From Acuticoccus sp963704595 (GTDB lineage: Bacteria > Pseudomonadota > Alphaproteobacteria > Rhizobiales > Amorphaceae): 64,000 bases of DNA. The stretch covers positions 2,356,001 to 2,420,000 of the forward strand of contig OY969922.1 of the NCBI GenBank assembly GCA_963704595.1. The letters are read 5' to 3'. How positions within the stretch are numbered: position 1 is the first letter of the stretch; each line of letters begins with the position of its first letter. Both the position numbers and the translations under genes were made by a program. A model generated the notes under the pieces. It made no database searches, had not been told where the DNA came from, and saw nothing but the letters and a program-made list of their open reading frames with translations. This document shows, piece after piece, positions 43,768 to 53,120 of this stretch.

Positions 43768-44802
43768 ATGAAGATTTCGGCAACGACGCTCGCCCTCTGC
43801 CTGGCGGCGACCGCTCTCACGGCGCCGGCCGCGCCTGCTCTGGCGCAGGACAAGCCCACCATCGCGCTCTCCAACTCGTTCTACGGGAACGACTGGCGCC
43901 GCCAGATGGTCGATTCGTTCACCGAAGCGGCCGAGAGCGCCAAGGCCGAGGGCCTGATCGCCGACTTCGTCGTCCTCAACGGCGACGGCTCCGTGCCGCA
44001 GCAGCAGAGCCAGCTTGCCGACCTCATCCTGCGCGGCGTCGACGCCATCGCGATCAACGCGGCGTCCGAGACCGCGCTGAACAACATCGTCGAGAAGGCC
44101 TGCTCGGCCGGCATCGAGGTGATCGCCTTCGATTCGATCCTCTCGGCTGATTGCGCGCACACGCTCGGCTTCGACTTCACCCAGTACAAGACCGACCAGG
44201 CCAAGGCGACGCTCGACCTCATCGGCAACAAGGGCAACGTCATCGTCGTGCGCGGCGTGAAGGGCTCGGCGCCCGACGCGCAGATGTACGCCGCACAGAT
44301 GAAGGTGCTTGAGGCGAACCCCGACGTTAAGGTCGCCGCCGAGGTCTACGGTCAGGCGACGGCGCCGGTCGCCCAGTCCGCCATCGCCAACGTCCTCCCG
44401 AGCCTTCCCAAGATCGACGCCGTCCTCGGCCAGGGCGGCAGCGACGACTACGGCATCGCCCAGGCGTTCGAGCAGTACGGCGGCGACTATGCCGACGCGA
44501 TGCCCGTGATCGAGGGCGGCGGCAGCGCCGACTTCATCCGCTGGTGGGCCGGCCGGATGGACAAGGGCGACTACGCCACCACCTCGATGAACACCACGCC
44601 CGGCATCGGCGGCGCGGCGTTCTGGGTCGCGCTCGCGCTCGCCGAGGGCGAAGAGGTGCCGCAGGAAATGGTGATGCCCGTCGCGGTCGTGGAGCCGGAC
44701 AACCTCGACGAATACAAGGACATGCCGCAGGGCCGCATCGTGAGCCCCAGCTACTCGCAGGAGTGGGTGGACGAGAACCTCCTCTCGGGCGCCAAGAACT
44801 GA
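43768..44802 (+). CDS. sugar ABC importer periplasmic binding protein, importer 2
   Basis: Ribose/autoinducer-type periplasmic binding protein, 344 residues. Signal peptide MKISATTLALCLAATALT to PALAQ; mature KPTIALSNSFYGNDWRRQM. The two-lobe fold shows in LADLILRGVDAIAINAASE and VLGQGGSDDYGIAQAFEQ. An ATG preceded by GGGAGG is used. It is divergent from the FCD-type regulator and leads importer 2. The ligand is probably an apiose-pathway sugar or another branched or acidic sugar, by context only. Confidence 0.87.
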   Translation: MKISATTLALCLAATALTAPAAPALAQDKPTIALSNSFYGNDWRRQMVDSFTEAAESAKAEGLIADFVVLNGDGSVPQQQSQLADLILRGVDAIAINAASETALNNIVEKACSAGIEVIAFDSILSADCAHTLGFDFTQYKTDQAKATLDLIGNKGNVIVVRGVKGSAPDAQMYAAQMKVLEANPDVKVAAEVYGQATAPVAQSAIANVLPSLPKIDAVLGQGGSDDYGIAQAFEQYGGDYADAMPVIEGGGSADFIRWWAGRMDKGDYATTSMNTTPGIGGAAFWVALALAEGEEVPQEMVMPVAVVEPDNLDEYKDMPQGRIVSPSYSQEWVDENLLSGAKN

Positions 44803-44818
44803 TCGTCCCGACCCGTCC

Positions 44819-47263
44819 ATGAACGAAGCCCTGATCCTGCCGCGGGAGACCGTTTCTCCCGCGGCCGCGCCGCCGCGCATCGCCGTCGATGGCGTCCGCG
44901 TGACCTACGGCCCCACCGTCGCCGTCGACAATCTTTCGATCCGCTTCGGCGCCGGGGAGGTCATCGGCCTCGTCGGCGCCAACGGGGCCGGCAAGTCGAC
45001 GCTGATGCGCGTCCTTGCCGGCGCCGCCCGGCCGGATACGGGGACGGTCGCTATCGACGGACGGGACGTCGACCTTGCCGCCTACGGGCCGCGGGTCGCG
45101 CACGGGGCGGGCGTCAGGATCGTGTGGCAGGAGCTGTCGCTCTGCGCCAACCTCACGGTGGCGGAGAACATGTTCGTGGAGCGGCCACTATCCGGCCGCT
45201 CGCCCGTCGGCTGGCGCGCGCCCTACGCCAGGCTTGCGCGCGAAAGCCTCCACGCTGTGTTTCCGGACGCGGGCATTCCGGTGAACCGGCCGGTGGAAGA
45301 ACTCCCCATCGGGCAGCGGCAGATGGTGGAGATCGCGCGGGCCGCCACCGCGCCCGGCCTCCGCCTCCTCATCCTCGACGAGCCGACCTCCTCGCTCGAC
45401 GCCGTCCGCAGCCGCCAGCTGCGCGACTTCGTGCGCGCCCGCGCGGCGGAGGGCCTGTCGGTCATCTTCATCAGCCACAAGCTTGGCGAGGTGCTCGACA
45501 TCGCGAGCCGCGTCTTCGTGATGCGCAACGGGCGCGAGGTGCTCGATGCGCCCGCGTCCGAGGTCGGCCCCGCGCGGCTGGTCGACGCCATGGGCGGCGG
45601 CGAGGCGGTGCGCCCGCCACGCACCGGCACTGCCGAAAAGGGCAGGGTGCTCGCCCGCGTCGGCGGCGACCTCACCGCCCGCCTCGGCGCTCCGCTGACG
45701 CTTCATGCCGGGGAGATCGTCGGCGTGGCGGGGCTCGAGGGCGACGGGCAGAAGGCGCTGCTGGAGGCGCTGTTCACCGGCCACGGCCCCGACGCCACCC
45801 GCGAGGGCGAGGCGGCCTACGTTTCAGGCGACCGCGCGCGCGAGGGCGTCTTCCCGCTCTGGCCGGTCTCAGCCAACATCGCCATCGGCCGCATCGCGCG
45901 GCGGGCGGGCTGGTCGATCGTTTCCCCCACGAAGGAGCGGGCGGCGGTGCAGCCCGAGGCCGAACGGCTCGACCTCGACCCCGCGCGCTTCTCGTCCAAC
46001 ATCCTGGAGCTTTCCGGCGGAAACCAGCAGAAGGCGCTGGCGGCCCGGGCGCTCGCGACCGACGCAGAGATCCTGCTCCTCGAGGATCCGACCCGCGGCG
46101 TCGACATCTCCACCAAGCGCCTTTTCTACGACGTGGCGCGGGCCGCGGCGAAGGAGGGCAAGCTGGTCGTCTGGCATTCCACCGAGGATGCCGAGTTCGC
46201 CGAGTGCGACCGCGTCCTCGTGATGGCCGCGGGCAGCGTCGCCGCCGAACTCTCCGGCGACGACATCACCGAGGACCGCGTCCTTGCGGCCGCGTTCGAG
46301 GCGCGCGAGAAGCGCGGCCCCGCCGCCACCGGCCCCGGCCTCGCGCTTCGCACCGCCCAGCTCATCCTGCGCAATGCCGCAATCGTCGGCCTCGTCGCGG
46401 TCTGCGCGGCGCTTGCCTACCTCAACCCGATGGTCGCCTCGACGTTCGGCATCGAGCTTCTGCTGGGGCCCGCCGTCGCGCTGACGCTGATCGCGCTGGC
46501 GCAGATGTTCATCGTCGGCGGCAGCGAGATCGACCTCGGCGTCGGTGCCTTCGCCGGGCTCGTCAACGTTCTGTCCGCGACGCTCCTCGTGACCGCGCCC
46601 GTTCTCGGCGGGGCCGCGATCGTGGCGGGGCTCGCCGGATATGGCGTGATGGCGGCGATCATTCGTCTCCGTGCCGTCCCCGCCATCGTCGTCACGCTCG
46701 GCGCATCGTTCATCTGGTACGGCATCGGCTACTCGATCCAGCCGGCGCCCGGCGGCTCCGCGCCCGACTGGCTGCGCGCCACAACGCAGTGGTCCGTGCC
46801 CGGCGTGCCGACGCCGCTGGTGCTTGTGGTCGCGGCGACGCTGGTCGCGCTCGCCATCCACCGCTCGCGGCTCGGCACCGTGCTGCGCGGCTTCGGCGCC
46901 AGCCCCATGGCGCTGGAGCGCTCGGGCTGGTCGCCGCTCAACTGGTCGATCATCCGCTACGTCATCGCGGGCGCGTTCGCGGCCGCCGGCGGGCTCGCGA
47001 TCACCGCGATGAACGGGGCGAGCGACGTCAACGCGGGGTCCGGCTACACGCTGCTTGCGGTGGCGGCGGTGGTGCTCGGCGGCTGCCGGCTCCTCGGCGG
47101 CGTCATCTCGCCCATTGGGGTCGCGGCGGGTGCGGTCACCCTCTCGCTGATCGGCGCGCTCCTCGGGGCGCTCGGCGTCTCGACCGACTTCAACGCGGCG
47201 GTGCAGGGCATCCTGATGATCCTCGTCCTCGGCCTCCGCTCGCTGGTGGAGCGCACCCGATGA
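44819..47263 (+). CDS. fused double ATPase-permease of sugar ABC importer 2 (814 aa)
   Basis: A single open frame joins an RbsA-like double ATPase (about residues 1-505) to an RbsC-like permease (about 510-814). ATPase 1 has GANGAGKST, LPIGQRQMVEIARA and LLILDEPTSSLD. ATPase 2 has the degenerate GLEGDGQKAL, LSGGNQQKALAARAL and LLLEDPTRGVD, where the usual DE of Walker B is swapped to ED. The linker EAREKRGPAATGPGLALRTA leads straight into the first helix AAIVGLVAVCAALAYL; permease landmarks include LAQMFIVGGSEIDLGVGAF and AAVVLGGCRLLGG. In most relatives these are two genes. Its stop overlaps the next permease ATG (ATGA). Confidence 0.88.
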   Translation: MNEALILPRETVSPAAAPPRIAVDGVRVTYGPTVAVDNLSIRFGAGEVIGLVGANGAGKSTLMRVLAGAARPDTGTVAIDGRDVDLAAYGPRVAHGAGVRIVWQELSLCANLTVAENMFVERPLSGRSPVGWRAPYARLARESLHAVFPDAGIPVNRPVEELPIGQRQMVEIARAATAPGLRLLILDEPTSSLDAVRSRQLRDFVRARAAEGLSVIFISHKLGEVLDIASRVFVMRNGREVLDAPASEVGPARLVDAMGGGEAVRPPRTGTAEKGRVLARVGGDLTARLGAPLTLHAGEIVGVAGLEGDGQKALLEALFTGHGPDATREGEAAYVSGDRAREGVFPLWPVSANIAIGRIARRAGWSIVSPTKERAAVQPEAERLDLDPARFSSNILELSGGNQQKALAARALATDAEILLLEDPTRGVDISTKRLFYDVARAAAKEGKLVVWHSTEDAEFAECDRVLVMAAGSVAAELSGDDITEDRVLAAAFEAREKRGPAATGPGLALRTAQLILRNAAIVGLVAVCAALAYLNPMVASTFGIELLLGPAVALTLIALAQMFIVGGSEIDLGVGAFAGLVNVLSATLLVTAPVLGGAAIVAGLAGYGVMAAIIRLRAVPAIVVTLGASFIWYGIGYSIQPAPGGSAPDWLRATTQWSVPGVPTPLVLVVAATLVALAIHRSRLGTVLRGFGASPMALERSGWSPLNWSIIRYVIAGAFAAAGGLAITAMNGASDVNAGSGYTLLAVAAVVLGGCRLLGGVISPIGVAAGAVTLSLIGALLGALGVSTDFNAAVQGILMILVLGLRSLVERTR

Positions 47264-48252
47264 GCGCGTTCGCAGACTTCGCGCGCAAACACCGCTGGGT
47301 CTGGGCCGCCATCGGCGTCGCGATCCTCTGGATCGCGCTCAGCCTCGCCATGGAGCGGTTCAGCCTCGCCTCGATCAGCGGCGTGGCGCGCTCGGCCTCC
47401 TTCCTCGCGTTCGTCGCACTCGGGCAGATGTTCGTGGTGGCGACGGGGCGCGGGAATATCGACCTCTCGGTCGCGAGCGTCGTCACGCTGAGCGCATTCA
47501 TCACCGTCACGCTGGCGGACGGGTCCAACGCCGGGCTGCCGCTGGCGCTCGGCGCGGCGCTCGCCACCGGGGCGATCGTCGGCCTCATCAACGCCTTCCT
47601 CGTCGTCCGCGTCGGGATCGCGGCGATGATCGCGACCCTCGCGATGGGCTACGTCCTCGCCACCGCCACACTGATGGTGAACCGCAGCGTGCGCGGCTTC
47701 GAGACCGCACCGGCGCTCGAATGGCTCGCCTCGGGCCGCATCGGCGACGTGCCGGTGGTGGCGCTGCTCGCCATCGCGGCGACGGCGTTCGCGGCGTTCG
47801 TCACCAACCGGACCGCATTCGGGCAGACGCTTTCGGCGACCGGGCAGAACCTGCGCGCCGCCGAGCTTGCGGGCGTGCGGACCGGACGAACGGTCACGGC
47901 GGCGTTCGTCATCAGCGGCATGTCGGCGGCACTCGCGGGGGCGCTGCTTTCGGCCAACGTCGGCGGCGCGTTCCTCGACATGGGAACGCCCTACCTCCTC
48001 CAGTCTGTCGGCGCCGTGGTGCTCGGCGGATCGCTGATCTTCGGCGGCTTCTCGACCGCGCTCGGCACGCTGCTGGGCGCGGTCCTTCTGGTGCTGATCG
48101 TCACCACAATGCAGATCTGGGGGCTGCCGGCCGGCGCGCAGGACGTGGTGCAGGGCGTCGTCATCGTCGCGGTCCTGGCCCTCGCCGGCGGCCGCGCCGT
48201 TGTTCGGCGGAGGCGTCCCGCGGCGCAGCGCCGCGAGGCCGGGGCGGGCTAG
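47260..48252 (+). CDS. sugar ABC importer permease (RbsC type), importer 2
   Basis: RbsC-type permease, 330 residues from ATG 47260 (MSAFADFARKHRWVWAAIG), overlapping the stop of the fused ATPase-permease gene. Landmarks are LGQMFVVATGRGNIDLSVASV, AAMIATLAMGYVLATATLMV, NLRAAELAGVRTGRTVTAA and AVVLGGSLIFGGFSTALGT. With the fused permease domain it gives a heterodimeric channel, so importer 2 is encoded by only three genes. The C-terminus is basic (RRRRPAAQRREAG). Confidence 0.9.
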   Translation: MSAFADFARKHRWVWAAIGVAILWIALSLAMERFSLASISGVARSASFLAFVALGQMFVVATGRGNIDLSVASVVTLSAFITVTLADGSNAGLPLALGAALATGAIVGLINAFLVVRVGIAAMIATLAMGYVLATATLMVNRSVRGFETAPALEWLASGRIGDVPVVALLAIAATAFAAFVTNRTAFGQTLSATGQNLRAAELAGVRTGRTVTAAFVISGMSAALAGALLSANVGGAFLDMGTPYLLQSVGAVVLGGSLIFGGFSTALGTLLGAVLLVLIVTTMQIWGLPAGAQDVVQGVVIVAVLALAGGRAVVRRRRPAAQRREAGAG

Positions 48253-48279
48253 CGCGCTTTACACCCAACGCAGCGCGCT
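48251..48279 (+). terminator. possible transcription-ending stem-loop after importer 2
   Basis: AGCGCGCT (48251-48258), which is self-complementary, repeats at 48272-48279 across a 13-base loop, giving an 8-bp stem at the end of importer 2. There is no T-run after it, so it is at best a weak or factor-assisted terminator. Confidence 0.3.
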
Positions 48280-48380
48280 GGCAGAGTGGGCCGCGGCGTG
48301 ACGATGGAGACCCGGCCGACAATGTCATCCCTGGCCGTCACCATCGCCGCAGCAGTGCCGGCGCCCGCGGGTATGCGGGC

Positions 48381-49885
48381 ATGACCCCGCCGCGCCGCAG
48401 GGTCTTCAGCGCTAATCCTCGCACTCGCGGCGCTCGTCGCCATCGCCGTCTCCGTCGTGCGGCTCGAAGCGGGGCGGGCGGGGCTCTCGATCACCGACAT
48501 TCGCGGTCGGCACGACGCCCGCGACGCTCTACCGGAAGGGCGAGGCCGAAGGGCCGCTCGTCGTCATCGCCCACGGGTTCGCCGGATCGCGCCAGCTCAT
48601 GCAGGCCTACGCGCTGACGCTCGCGCAGTCGGGCTACACCGTCCTCTCGTTCGATCTCGAGGGCCACGGGCGCAACCCGGTGCCAATGTCGGGCGACGTC
48701 GAGGCCATCTCCGGCACCACCACCAAGCTGATCGCCGAACTGCGCCGCGTCATCGCGGCCGGGCGGGCGCTGGTGCCGTCCGCGGAGGGCGTCGCGCTCC
48801 TCGGGCACTCGATGGCGACCGACATCGTCGTGCGCGCCGCTGCGGAGGAGCGCGATGCCGGCAGCCCGGTCGATGCCGTGATCGCGATCTCGATGTTCTC
48901 CGAAGCCGTCAGCGCGACCGAACCCCGCGCGCTCCTCGTCATCACGGGCGAATGGGAGGGGCGCCTGCGGGCCGAAGCGCTTGATGCCCTCCACATGGTG
49001 GGTCCGTCCGCAACCGAGGGCGAGACCGTGCGGGCCGGGGACGTGATGCGCCGCGCGGCGGTCGCGCCGTCGGTGGAGCACGTCGGCGTGCTCTTCAGCG
49101 GCACCGGCCTTGCCGAGGCGCGGGACTGGCTGGGCGCGGTGTTCGGGCGGGACAGCACCGGCCCGATCGTGCGCCCGGGCGGCTCCATCCTTCTCCTGCT
49201 GGCCGGGGTCGTGGCACTGCTGAAGCCGCTGACGCTGCTCCTGCCGCAGCGTGCCGGTCCGCCCGTTCCGGTCGCGGCCGGACGGTTCTGGCTTGCGGTT
49301 CTTCTCCCCATGGCCGCGGTGCCGCTCGTCTGCACCACGCTCTATGTCGGGTTCCTGCCGGTGCTGGTGTCGGACTACCTGCTCGTCCACCTTGCAGCCT
49401 ACGGCATCCTTCAGCTCGTGATTCTACGGGCGTGGCGGATGGGGGGATCTGGGCTTTCGCTCGCGGGGCTGACGCTCCTCGTGGTGTGGGGCGTCGGCGT
49501 GTTCGGGCTGGCGATGGACCGCTATGCGGCAAGCTTCGTCCCCAACGGGGAGCGGCTCGTCATCATGGCGGCGCTGGCGGCCGGCACGGTGCCGTTCATG
49601 CTGGCGGACAGCGTCCTGACGGGGGCCGGGCGCGGTGCGCTCTGGCGGCGGATCGCGGCGCGAGGCGCGGTGCTGGTTTCGCTTGGCGCGGCGGCAATGC
49701 TCGATCCGGCGCGGCTGATGTTCCTCTTCATCATCCTTCCGGTGCTTCTGCTCTTCTTCCTCGTCCACGGGCTGATGGGGCGCTGGGTCGGCCAGAGGAG
49801 CGGCGCGCTGACGGCAGGGCTCGGCCTCGGCCTGTGCCTCGCCTGGGCGCTCGCCGTCAGCTTTCCGATGTTCGACGCGGGGTGA
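48381..49885 (+). CDS. alpha/beta hydrolase with large C-terminal membrane domain, apparent frameshifts
   Basis: A membrane-anchored alpha/beta hydrolase of about 500 residues. From ATG 48381 (MTPPRRRVFS) one inserted base near 48412 and another near 48503 must be removed. The protein then has an N-terminal helix (LILALAALVAIAVSVV), the core strand VVIAHGFAGSRQLM, LSFDLEGHGRNP and the nucleophile elbow LLGHSMATD. From about residue 240, seven or eight hydrophobic segments follow (SILLLLAGVVALL, LAVLLPMAAVPLVCTTLYV, LFIILPVLLLFFLV). I do not recognise the combined architecture or the substrate. It stands alone downstream of importer 2. Confidence 0.72.
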
Positions 49886-49900
49886 GGGGGCGGATCTGGG

Positions 49901-50362
49901 TCACCCCTGGCGCGCGTCATAATCCTTCTGGGCGGAGAGGATGGCGTCCATGTTGTTCTCGGCCCAGCGGGCGAGGAGCGCGACCGTCTCGGTCAGCGTC
50001 TCGCCGAGGGGCGTCAGCGCGTACTCGACGGTGACGGGCACTGTCGGCGTAGCCGTGCGGGAGATGAGGCCGTCGCGCTCCAGCCGCTTCAGCGTCTGCG
50101 ACAGCACCTTCTGCGATATCCCGTTGACGTCGCGCCGCAGCGCGTTGAAACGGGTTGGCGAGCCCTCGAGGCGGCCGAGGATGAGGAGCGCCCACTTGTC
50201 GCCGAGCCGGCTGAGAACCTCCCGCGTCGGGCACTGGTCGCGGTAGACGTCGTAGGGCGACTGCTTCGCGGTCCCGCCATCACGCCCGGCCGCGCAGCGG
50301 GGCGGCTCGTCCGAGGCGTTCGATCGGCCGCGTCCGGCGCTGCCGTGCATGACGTTCTGCAT
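49901..50362 (-). CDS. HxlR-family transcriptional regulator
   Basis: Winged-helix regulator of the HxlR (DUF24) family, up to 153 residues. The domain begins at CPTREVLSRLGDKWALLILG, with the N-terminal Cys typical of redox- or aldehyde-sensing members. It continues FNALRRDVNGISQKVLSQTL, RLERDGLISRTA and VEYALTPLGETL. ATG 50362 is one base after the stop of the small secreted protein gene, so coupling is likely; ATG 50350 is an alternative. The first 35 residues are low-complexity. Target genes are unknown. Confidence 0.88.
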   Translation of the reverse strand: MQNVMHGSAGRGRSNASDEPPRCAAGRDGGTAKQSPYDVYRDQCPTREVLSRLGDKWALLILGRLEGSPTRFNALRRDVNGISQKVLSQTLKRLERDGLISRTATPTVPVTVEYALTPLGETLTETVALLARWAENNMDAILSAQKDYDARQG

Positions 50363-50363
50363 C

Positions 50364-50663
50364 TCAGAGCTTGCCGCAGTTCATGGAGATGTACTTGCCC
50401 GCCGCCATTGCATCGCTCCGCGGGTTGCCGCTGAGCTTGCCGCTTGCCATCAGCGACTTGGTCACGGTCGTGAGCTCGGCCTTGAGCTTGCCGCGGTCGG
50501 CGCAGATCGCGTTGAGGTCGCTCCCCGCTTTCGCGGTCGACACGATGAGTTCGGCGCTGGGCGACAGGCTCGCCGAGAATGCCGGGCCCGCGGTGAGTGC
50601 GACAACCACGACCAGCGCGGTCAGCATCGGGATGAGAGCGGCTGCGGCGAGAATTGGGCGCAT
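50364..50663 (-). CDS. small secreted protein of unknown function (99 aa)
   Basis: Begins MRPILAAAALIPMLTALVVV with a long hydrophobic stretch ending at GPAFSA, a good signal peptide. The mature part is about 65 residues (SPSAELIVSTAKAGSDLNAI, then GKLKAELTTVTKSLMASGK) with two cysteines (ICADRG, MNCGKL) that could form a disulfide in the periplasm. I do not recognise a family. It is directly upstream of the HxlR gene on the same strand. Confidence 0.6.
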   Translation of the reverse strand: MRPILAAAALIPMLTALVVVVALTAGPAFSASLSPSAELIVSTAKAGSDLNAICADRGKLKAELTTVTKSLMASGKLSGNPRSDAMAAGKYISMNCGKL

Positions 50664-50790
50664 GAGAGATCCCTGTGTTTCCAGGCCCCGGAGATCGGCT
50701 GACCTCCCGGAACTGTTCGGGGGTAGCAGGGGGGCGGAGGACGGGGAACGTCACAAACTGTGGCACCTCGGTTACCAGGTATCCCAGAGG

Positions 50791-51726
50791 TCAGCTACGT
50801 TCCGAATATTCCCTCAGGGCTGCGCTCGTCAGATGCTCGAGGTGCGCAAGGGTGAGGGCGGTGGCATCGGCTATCGTGTCCAGGAAGCGCCCGGTCACCG
50901 TAATCTCCTCGCGTCCGCGCCGCACGAGGAGCCCGGCGTCGACGGCCTGGGCGATCATCTTGGAGACGTGCGGGCGCGAAAGGTGGGTCGCCTTTGCGGC
51001 GGCCGTGAGCTGGAAGGCGAAGCCCTCGATCCGCGCCTCAGGGGTGGCGGCAAAATGGGCGAGCGCGATGTGCATCGCGATGTACTCGCCGCCGTCGGGG
51101 CCGAAGAAGGTACTAAACTGCGGCTGGCTCGCGAGCGGGCGCACGCCGTCCGCAAAGAGCCCGCCGATCTTGACGACGAGGAGGGTGACGAAGTCCGGGT
51201 CGGAGAGCGCCACGATGCCCTCGCGGCCGACAGGGCTGATCTTGTCGAGGGCGCGGAGCGCGACGGTGAGGCGCTCGGTGGCAAGGCGGATCATCCGGCC
51301 GGCCGGTGCGTAGGGCACGGGAAGCCCCGGCCGGGCCTCGCCCGCCCGGTCGATGAAGCCGACGTGCCGCATGAACAGGAAGAGCGCGCGTGCCCGGCCC
51401 CGGCTCATGTCTCCGTTCTGATGGAGCCGGTCGCAGAAGCGGTTGACGGTGAGGCCGGAGCCGTCGCCGAAGTCGCGCTCGGCGTGCAGCGACAGGGCGG
51501 TCCAGAAACCGAGGCGGCGGCCCTTGTCCCCGACGATGAAGCGGCGGAGCCCCTGCGCTGCCTGGTGCCGCGTCAATGCCTCGAAGAGGGCGACGGTGGC
51601 GTCCGGCAGCATAGGGTGGTTGCGGATCCCGGCAAGCGCTTCGGCAGAGATCGGGCTCACTGAGCGAGCCGGCCGGACACGCGGCGGGCCCTGCCCGGGC
51701 TGCTGCTCGGCAGGCTCGATGTTCAT
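50791..51726 (-). CDS. winged-helix (MarR-like) DNA-binding protein of unknown role
   Basis: A 311-residue protein from ATG 51726 (MNIEPAEQQPGQGPP); the frame extends upstream but looks non-coding. The middle is helical (RFIVGDKGRRLGFWTALSLH, LTVNRFCDRLHQNGDMSRGR). A second helix-turn-helix-like block sits near the C-terminus (FQLTAAAKATHLSRPHVSKM, VDAGLLVRRGREEITVTGRF). It resembles regulators with two MarR-like halves. It lies downstream of the polyketide operon on the same strand and may regulate it, though this is only positional. Confidence 0.6.
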   Translation of the reverse strand: MNIEPAEQQPGQGPPRVRPARSVSPISAEALAGIRNHPMLPDATVALFEALTRHQAAQGLRRFIVGDKGRRLGFWTALSLHAERDFGDGSGLTVNRFCDRLHQNGDMSRGRARALFLFMRHVGFIDRAGEARPGLPVPYAPAGRMIRLATERLTVALRALDKISPVGREGIVALSDPDFVTLLVVKIGGLFADGVRPLASQPQFSTFFGPDGGEYIAMHIALAHFAATPEARIEGFAFQLTAAAKATHLSRPHVSKMIAQAVDAGLLVRRGREEITVTGRFLDTIADATALTLAHLEHLTSAALREYSERS

Positions 51727-51909
51727 CGCCTGCGCCCGGAAAGAGAGCTGCGGCGGCAACGGGGCTCCCGCGACATTCTCTTCGCCGGGATGTCCTCGCC
51801 CATCGTTCTCCGCGCCGCCTTTGTCGTGCTCGGCTGCAAGGATGGCGTGCAGGCTTGCCGAGCACAAGTGCGGACACCAGTCCCATCCGGCGGCGAGCCG
51901 GGTTCAGGG

Positions 51910-53120
51910 TCAGGCGGCGGATGCGTCCTGCCAGCGAGCGGCGGCCGGGCGGTCGCGCAACGGCCGCGTCTTGCCGCTGAACCGTGCGCCGGTGGACAGG
52001 AGGAGCGGGACGCGGGAGGCCAGCGCCGCCAGCGGAACGGCAGCCACCGGGTGCACGAAAAGCCGCGCGAACGTTGCCGCAGCACGGACGCGAAGGCCGA
52101 ACTGGTCTCGCCATGCGCGGCCGTAGCGGGCCCCGGCTTCCTGCCGGGCGGCGAGGCTCGCGATGTCCGATGCCCTCCAGCGAGCGTGCCAGCAAGCCAG
52201 CCCGACTGGATCGCCATCGCGATTCCTTCCGCCACGATGGGATGCGCCTCCCCGGCAAGGTTGCCGGCGCGGAAAATATCCCCTTCGTAGGCCGGGCGAA
52301 TCCCCGGGCAAATCGGCCCCGCGGCGAGCCAGCTCCCGTTCGGCGAGGCGGGCGCCAGCACGTCGCGAAGACCCCGCATCGAGCCGGCGAGATGGTGGGC
52401 CACCGCCTCCGCCGCCGTGCCGCCGTGCGTCGCGCGCGCCGCTGACAGCGTCGCGCGGTTGATGCAGCAGGACAGCGAAAGCCGGCCGTCGTCTGCCCAC
52501 ACCAGCCCGCCATATCCGCCGGGGAAGGTGAGGAGCGTCATCACGTCCGCCGGCAGGTCGCCGCCGCGGAAGTAGGCCTTGAAGCCGAGGAAATCGCCCG
52601 GGGCGTGGGCCTTGGGCAGATGCGAAGGCAGCGGCCCCGGCTCCCACGCGCCGTGGGCGGACACCAGCACGGGCGCCGACAGCGTGCGCGTGCCGCGTTC
52701 CATCGCAACGTCGACGGTGTGGCCGTGCGGCCCGCTTGCGACGTTCGTCGCCCGCGCGGGCTGGAGGATGTCGACGCCGTGGCGTCGCGCCGCCTCGAGG
52801 AGCAGCGAGTCGAGAACATCCCGCCCGAGGGCGCGGCCGTAGCCGTCGGCGCTCTCCGGCATTCTGGCGAGCGCGACCTTCCCGCCCGCGAACCAGCCGA
52901 CGCGGCGCACCTGCGGCCCGGCGCGCTCGCGAAAAGCGTCGGCGACGCCGAGCGCCTCCAGCACCGGCATCGCGGTCGCGGAAAGATATTCGCCGCAGAC
53001 CTTCCGGCGCGGGAAGGCGGCGCGCTCCACCAGCGCCACCGTCCGCCCCTGGCGGGCCAAGCCGATGGCGGCGGTGGCGCCCGACGGTCCGGCGCCGATC
53101 ACGATGGCATCGTGGCTCAA
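51910..53120 (-). CDS. FAD-dependent oxidoreductase of the type III PKS operon, apparent -1 frameshift
   Basis: Flavoprotein of the geranylgeranyl-reductase/aromatic-hydroxylase-like family, about 400 residues. TTG 53120 overlaps the methyltransferase stop (TTGA) and gives the FAD motif IVIGAGPSGATAAIGLARQG. The conserved RRKVCGEYLS and the FAD-binding NLAGEAHPIVAEGIAMAIQSG follow. After WLAGTLAGG the frame must shift; restoring one G to the GGG at 52173-52175 gives SDIASLAARQEAGARYGRA and continues to a TGA at 51910. It probably oxidises or reduces the polyketide product made by the upstream genes. Confidence 0.78.

Noticed and set aside
45124..48252. Open frame of 1042 codons on the plus strand
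   Set aside because: Only the part from 47260 is real (a permease). The rest is a shadow of the fused ATPase-permease gene.
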